DNA from: Bacteroidaceae bacterium
GTDB lineage: Bacteria; Bacteroidota; Bacteroidia; Bacteroidales; Barnesiellaceae_A
Assembly: GCA_017561285.1 (NCBI GenBank)
Contig: JAFZDG010000096.1
Span: 1-10,494 of the forward strand
Direction of reading: 5' to 3'
DNA: 10,494 bases
The notes beneath the pieces were generated by a model. That model searched no databases. It was not told where the DNA came from and saw only the letters and a list, made by a program, of their open reading frames with translations. Position numbers and translations under genes: made by a program. The stretch's first letter is position 1. Each line of letters starts with the position of its first letter. Below are positions 7,960 through 10,494 of the stretch, one piece after another.

Positions 7960-8640
7960 ATGAACAAGGTTTCGGAAAACCCTTTAAAAAACCGAGGAGT
8001 CAGTCATTGGCCATTGATGATTGTCACAGCGTTGTTTGTAACGCTATATCTCGTATCTAACATTATGGCAGTAAAGGTAATAGGTCTGTTCGACCTCTTT
8101 TACTTCGATGCCGGTACTATCACCTTTCCATTTGCCTATATGCTGGGCGATGTACTCACCGAGATATGGGGATTTCGCACCTCAAAACGTGTAATCTACC
8201 TCACATTGGTATGCAACATACTCCTTGTTGCTTGCACACAAGTGGGTGTATGGCTACCCTCACCTCAGTACCTATCGGAAACGGCAACTGCATACAACCA
8301 CATTTTCAACTACGTTCCACGCATCATACTCGGCTCATTGGCAGGTTTCTTGTGCGGAGAATTATCAAACGCGTGGATAATGGAACGTATAAAAATACGA
8401 ATGAAAGGACGCAAACTATGGATACGCACCATAGGCAGCTCGGCGGTAGGATATATTTTCGATACCGTACCTTTTGTACTGATAGCATTTGCCGGTGTTG
8501 TAAGCACCCAAGATCTACTGTATATGCTGGCATTTCAATACGTATCGAAACTTGCTATTGAAGCTACGATGGGAACTCCTATGGCTTACCTTGTAATAGG
8601 CTGGATCAAACGCCACCTCACATCCGATAAATTGATATGA
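7960..8640 (+). CDS. yhhQ: Queuosine precursor transporter, YhhQ/VUT family
   Basis: This is a 226-residue inner-membrane protein of the YhhQ family. E. coli YhhQ imports preQ0 and preQ1, and the chlamydial homologue imports queuine, for the queuosine modification of tRNA position 34. About six hydrophobic segments are visible. Family blocks are SNIMAVK (33-39), FPFAYMLGDVLTEIWGF (56-72) and RTIGSSAVGYIFDT (156-169), the last like the RTIGS...D stretch of known members. Length fits the family. The stop TGA overlaps the ATG of the next gene (ATGA at 8637-8640), so the two are probably translationally coupled and functionally linked. Specificity (preQ0, preQ1 or queuine) cannot be read directly; the radical SAM partner points towards queuine. 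Confidence 0.88.
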   Translation: MNKVSENPLKNRGVSHWPLMIVTALFVTLYLVSNIMAVKVIGLFDLFYFDAGTITFPFAYMLGDVLTEIWGFRTSKRVIYLTLVCNILLVACTQVGVWLPSPQYLSETATAYNHIFNYVPRIILGSLAGFLCGELSNAWIMERIKIRMKGRKLWIRTIGSSAVGYIFDTVPFVLIAFAGVVSTQDLLYMLAFQYVSKLAIEATMGTPMAYLVIGWIKRHLTSDKLI

Positions 8641-9320
8641 AACGCTACGCAATCATAGAGCACAAATTTCCACGCGAGTTTGTACTGTTACAAGGTACCG
8701 GCTGTCGTTGGGGCAAATGTACCTTTTGCGATTATCATACCGACAAAAGCACATCGCCATACGACATAAACAGAGAAGTTCTATCGCAAGTAACGGGGCA
8801 ATACGGCACACTCGACATCATCAACTCAGGCTCGGGCATAGAGCTTGACAGCGATACAATACAACACATAAAACGCATTGTTACAGAGAAGAATATAGAC
8901 ACCATCTGGTTTGAGATGCACTATATGTATCGTCATCGTCTGCAAGAATTTGCCGCCCAATTTGCACCCGCCACAGTAAAGTTTCGATGCGGTATAGAGA
9001 GTTTCGATGGCAAGCAACGCGCCGAATGGAACAAAGGCATAGCCGAGAGCGTACAACCCGAAGACGTGGCACGCTATTTCGATGGGGTATGCCTGTTGTG
9101 CTGCACCGAAGGCGACAGCCGCCAACGCATACTCAGCGATATTGCCACAGCAAAGCAATACTTTGAATATGCCAGCGTCAATGTTTTTAACAACAATACT
9201 ACAAATATCAAACAAGACAAAGAATTGGCACAATGGTTTGAAAATGAAGTATATCCGGCCCTCATCAACGACAATTGCATAGAGGTACTCATAAGCAACA
9301 CCGACCTGGGTGTGGGATAA
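8637..9320 (+). CDS. Small radical SAM enzyme with CX4CX2C motif, candidate queuine lyase (QueL-like)
   Basis: This 227-residue protein has a cluster-binding motif near its N-terminus, GTGCRWGKCTFCDYH, with Cys23, Cys28 and Cys31. The spacing is CX4CX2C rather than the usual CX3CX2C. The aromatic residue before the last Cys is typical of radical SAM enzymes. NSGSGIEL (63-70) probably corresponds to the GGE-like SAM-binding strand, and GIESFD (119-124) resembles a later barrel strand. CLLCC (152-156) adds three more cysteines. The gene overlaps the YhhQ-family transporter gene by 4 bases. Known background: a subgroup of radical SAM enzymes (QueL, described in Clostridioides difficile) converts queuine to preQ1 for salvage. 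From the linkage and the odd motif I infer the same role; I have not aligned it to QueL. Radical SAM identity is fairly certain, the reaction is not. Alternatives are another base- or cofactor-modifying radical SAM enzyme. Confidence 0.8.
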   Translation: MKRYAIIEHKFPREFVLLQGTGCRWGKCTFCDYHTDKSTSPYDINREVLSQVTGQYGTLDIINSGSGIELDSDTIQHIKRIVTEKNIDTIWFEMHYMYRHRLQEFAAQFAPATVKFRCGIESFDGKQRAEWNKGIAESVQPEDVARYFDGVCLLCCTEGDSRQRILSDIATAKQYFEYASVNVFNNNTTNIKQDKELAQWFENEVYPALINDNCIEVLISNTDLGVG

Positions 9321-9431
9321 AAATGCAGCAATTACAACTTTTAGAATTAAATTGAGAACAAAAAAACAAATTAATGCAAATTTTAGAGCAATAAAATATA
9401 AATTTATCGCAAAAGATATTCTGTTTTTTTG

Positions 9432-9439
9432 TATCTTCG
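9432..9439 (+). promoter_or_regulatory. Probable -7 box (TATCTTCG) for ileS
   Basis: TATCTTCG differs from TAnnTTTG at one position, a common variant, and lies 35 bases before the ileS ATG. No TTTG is seen at the expected distance upstream; the preceding region is A/T-rich with a run of seven T just before the box. The rest of the 154-base gap from 9321 shows no other gene and no clear terminator. Confidence 0.4.
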
Positions 9440-9474
9440 CCGATATTTTTAGAAAACAATATAACAACAAGGAT

Positions 9475-10494
9475 ATGAGCAAAAAATTTACCGAATACAC
9501 AGGCTTCAACCTCTCGGATATCAACAAAGAGGTACTGAAGATATGGGACGAGAACGATGTATTTCATAAGAGTATCGAGACCCGCGAAGGCTGCCCCTCA
9601 TTCGTATTTTACGAAGGACCACCCTCAGCCAACGGTATGCCCGGTATTCACCACGTGATGGCACGCTCTATTAAAGATATTTTCTGCCGTTACAAGACAA
9701 TGAAAGGTTACAAAGTAATGCGCAAAGCCGGATGGGACACACACGGACTACCCGTAGAGCTGGGTGTTGAAAAGGCAATGGGTATTACCAAAGAAGATAT
9801 TGGCAAAACAATCACAGTAGCCGACTATAACGCAGCCTGTCGTAAAGACGTTATGAAATATACCCAAGAGTGGGAAGACCTCACTCATAAAATGGGTTAC
9901 TGGGTAGATATGGAACATCCCTATATCACCTACGACAATCGCTATATTGAAACTTTGTGGTGGCTCTTGAAACAGCTATACAACAAGAACCTTCTCTATA
10001 AAGGATATACCATCCAACCCTATTCGCCCGCAGCAGGTACCGGTCTTAGCTCGCACGAGTTGAACCAACCCGGTTGCTATCGCGACGTGAAAGACCTCAC
10101 TGTAGTAGGTCAGTTTAAGATTGTAGATCCCAAGCCCGAGATGACACAATGGGGTACACCCTACTTCATTGCTTGGACAACTACACCCTGGACACTCCCT
10201 TCAAACACAGCATTGTGTGTAGGCCCCAAAATCGACTATGTAGCTGTACAATCGTACAATGCCTACAATGGCGAGAAGATTACCGTAGTATTGGCCAAGC
10301 CCCTACTCTACAACCACTTCAATCAAAAAGCTGAGGGTATGCCTCTCGAAGACTACAAGCCCGGCGACAAACTGATTCCCTTCAAGGTTGTAGGCGAATA
10401 CAAAGGTACCGACCTCGTGGGTATGCACTATGAGCAATTGCTACCCTGGGTGAAACCCGTAACTGTAGACGAAGAAGGCAATTGGGCAGAGGCC
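9475..10494 (+). CDS. ileS: Isoleucyl-tRNA synthetase, N-terminal part (3' truncated), type 2 with GXHH motif
   Basis: This class I synthetase activates isoleucine with ATP and charges tRNA-Ile; an editing domain removes misactivated valine. The frame is open from the ATG at 9475 through the end of the window (340 codons). Family members of this phylum are much longer, so most of the protein, including KMSKS and the anticodon-binding part, lies outside. Visible blocks are FYEGPPSANGMPGIHH (45-60), where HIGH normally sits, GWDTHGLPVE (86-95) and the CP1 editing-domain block WTTTPWTLPSN (234-244, Thr-rich). The GWDTHGLPVE wording and overall look resemble the eukaryote-like type 2 IleRS (as in Thermus). 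The HIGH position reads G57-I58-H59-H60, so the first and third residues of HXGH are exchanged. The start is supported by the upstream -7 box and the standard N-terminus. Confidence 0.95.
   Translation, partial: MSKKFTEYTGFNLSDINKEVLKIWDENDVFHKSIETREGCPSFVFYEGPPSANGMPGIHHVMARSIKDIFCRYKTMKGYKVMRKAGWDTHGLPVELGVEKAMGITKEDIGKTITVADYNAACRKDVMKYTQEWEDLTHKMGYWVDMEHPYITYDNRYIETLWWLLKQLYNKNLLYKGYTIQPYSPAAGTGLSSHELNQPGCYRDVKDLTVVGQFKIVDPKPEMTQWGTPYFIAWTTTPWTLPSNTALCVGPKIDYVAVQSYNAYNGEKITVVLAKPLLYNHFNQKAEGMPLEDYKPGDKLIPFKVVGEYKGTDLVGMHYEQLLPWVKPVTVDEEGNWAEA

Noticed and set aside
9380..9397. ATTTTA/TAAAAT inverted repeat between the radical SAM gene and ileS
   Set aside because: It is a 6-bp stem made only of A and T in an AT-rich spacer, expected by chance and too weak for a terminator.
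8826..9527. A 233-codon open frame on the minus strand, rather hydrophobic, covering most of the radical SAM gene and the ileS start
   Set aside because: It lies antisense to two well-supported genes, crosses the ileS promoter and start, and shows no recognisable motif. Its composition is what the complement of the sense codons would give.

Overview
The window looks like a chromosomal segment of a Bacteroidales (Bacteroidota) genome. The reasons are the recurrent phylum-type promoter boxes (TAnnTTTG, once with a well-placed TTTG at -33), AT-rich leaders with weak or no Shine-Dalgarno sites, a large single-chain PurL, a type 2 IleRS, and an outer-membrane barrel ending in Phe. I cannot place the genus. 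There are no RNA genes, insertion sequences, CRISPR arrays or phage genes, and no gene-free stretch longer than about 155 bases.

Layout. Bases 1-443 hold the 3' end of a probable outer-membrane beta-barrel gene. It is followed on the same strand by plsC (phosphatidic acid synthesis, 479-1213) and a MATE-type exporter (best start 1284, not the upstream GTG at 1239). After a 145-base gap with a clear promoter and a leader hairpin comes purL (2800-6495), the purine-pathway FGAM synthase. A perfect 10-bp hairpin at 6519-6546 separates purL from a convergent, minus-strand family-4-type glycosyltransferase (best start the GTG at 7820). That gene shares a divergent promoter region with a two-gene plus-strand unit: a YhhQ-family queuosine-precursor transporter (7960-8640) and a small radical SAM enzyme (8637-9320) overlapping it by ATGA. 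The window ends in the first 340 codons of ileS (from 9475), preceded by a probable promoter.

Most genes are housekeeping: membrane lipid, purine and tRNA charging. Two points deserve attention. First, the transporter/radical SAM pair looks like a compact queuine-salvage module: import by a YhhQ-family protein, then conversion to preQ1 by a QueL-like lyase. The radical SAM protein has an unusual CX4CX2C cluster motif. Second, the IleRS has GIHH where class I synthetases carry HIGH (HXGH). This first/third residue swap has been linked to very high mupirocin resistance in type 2 IleRS.
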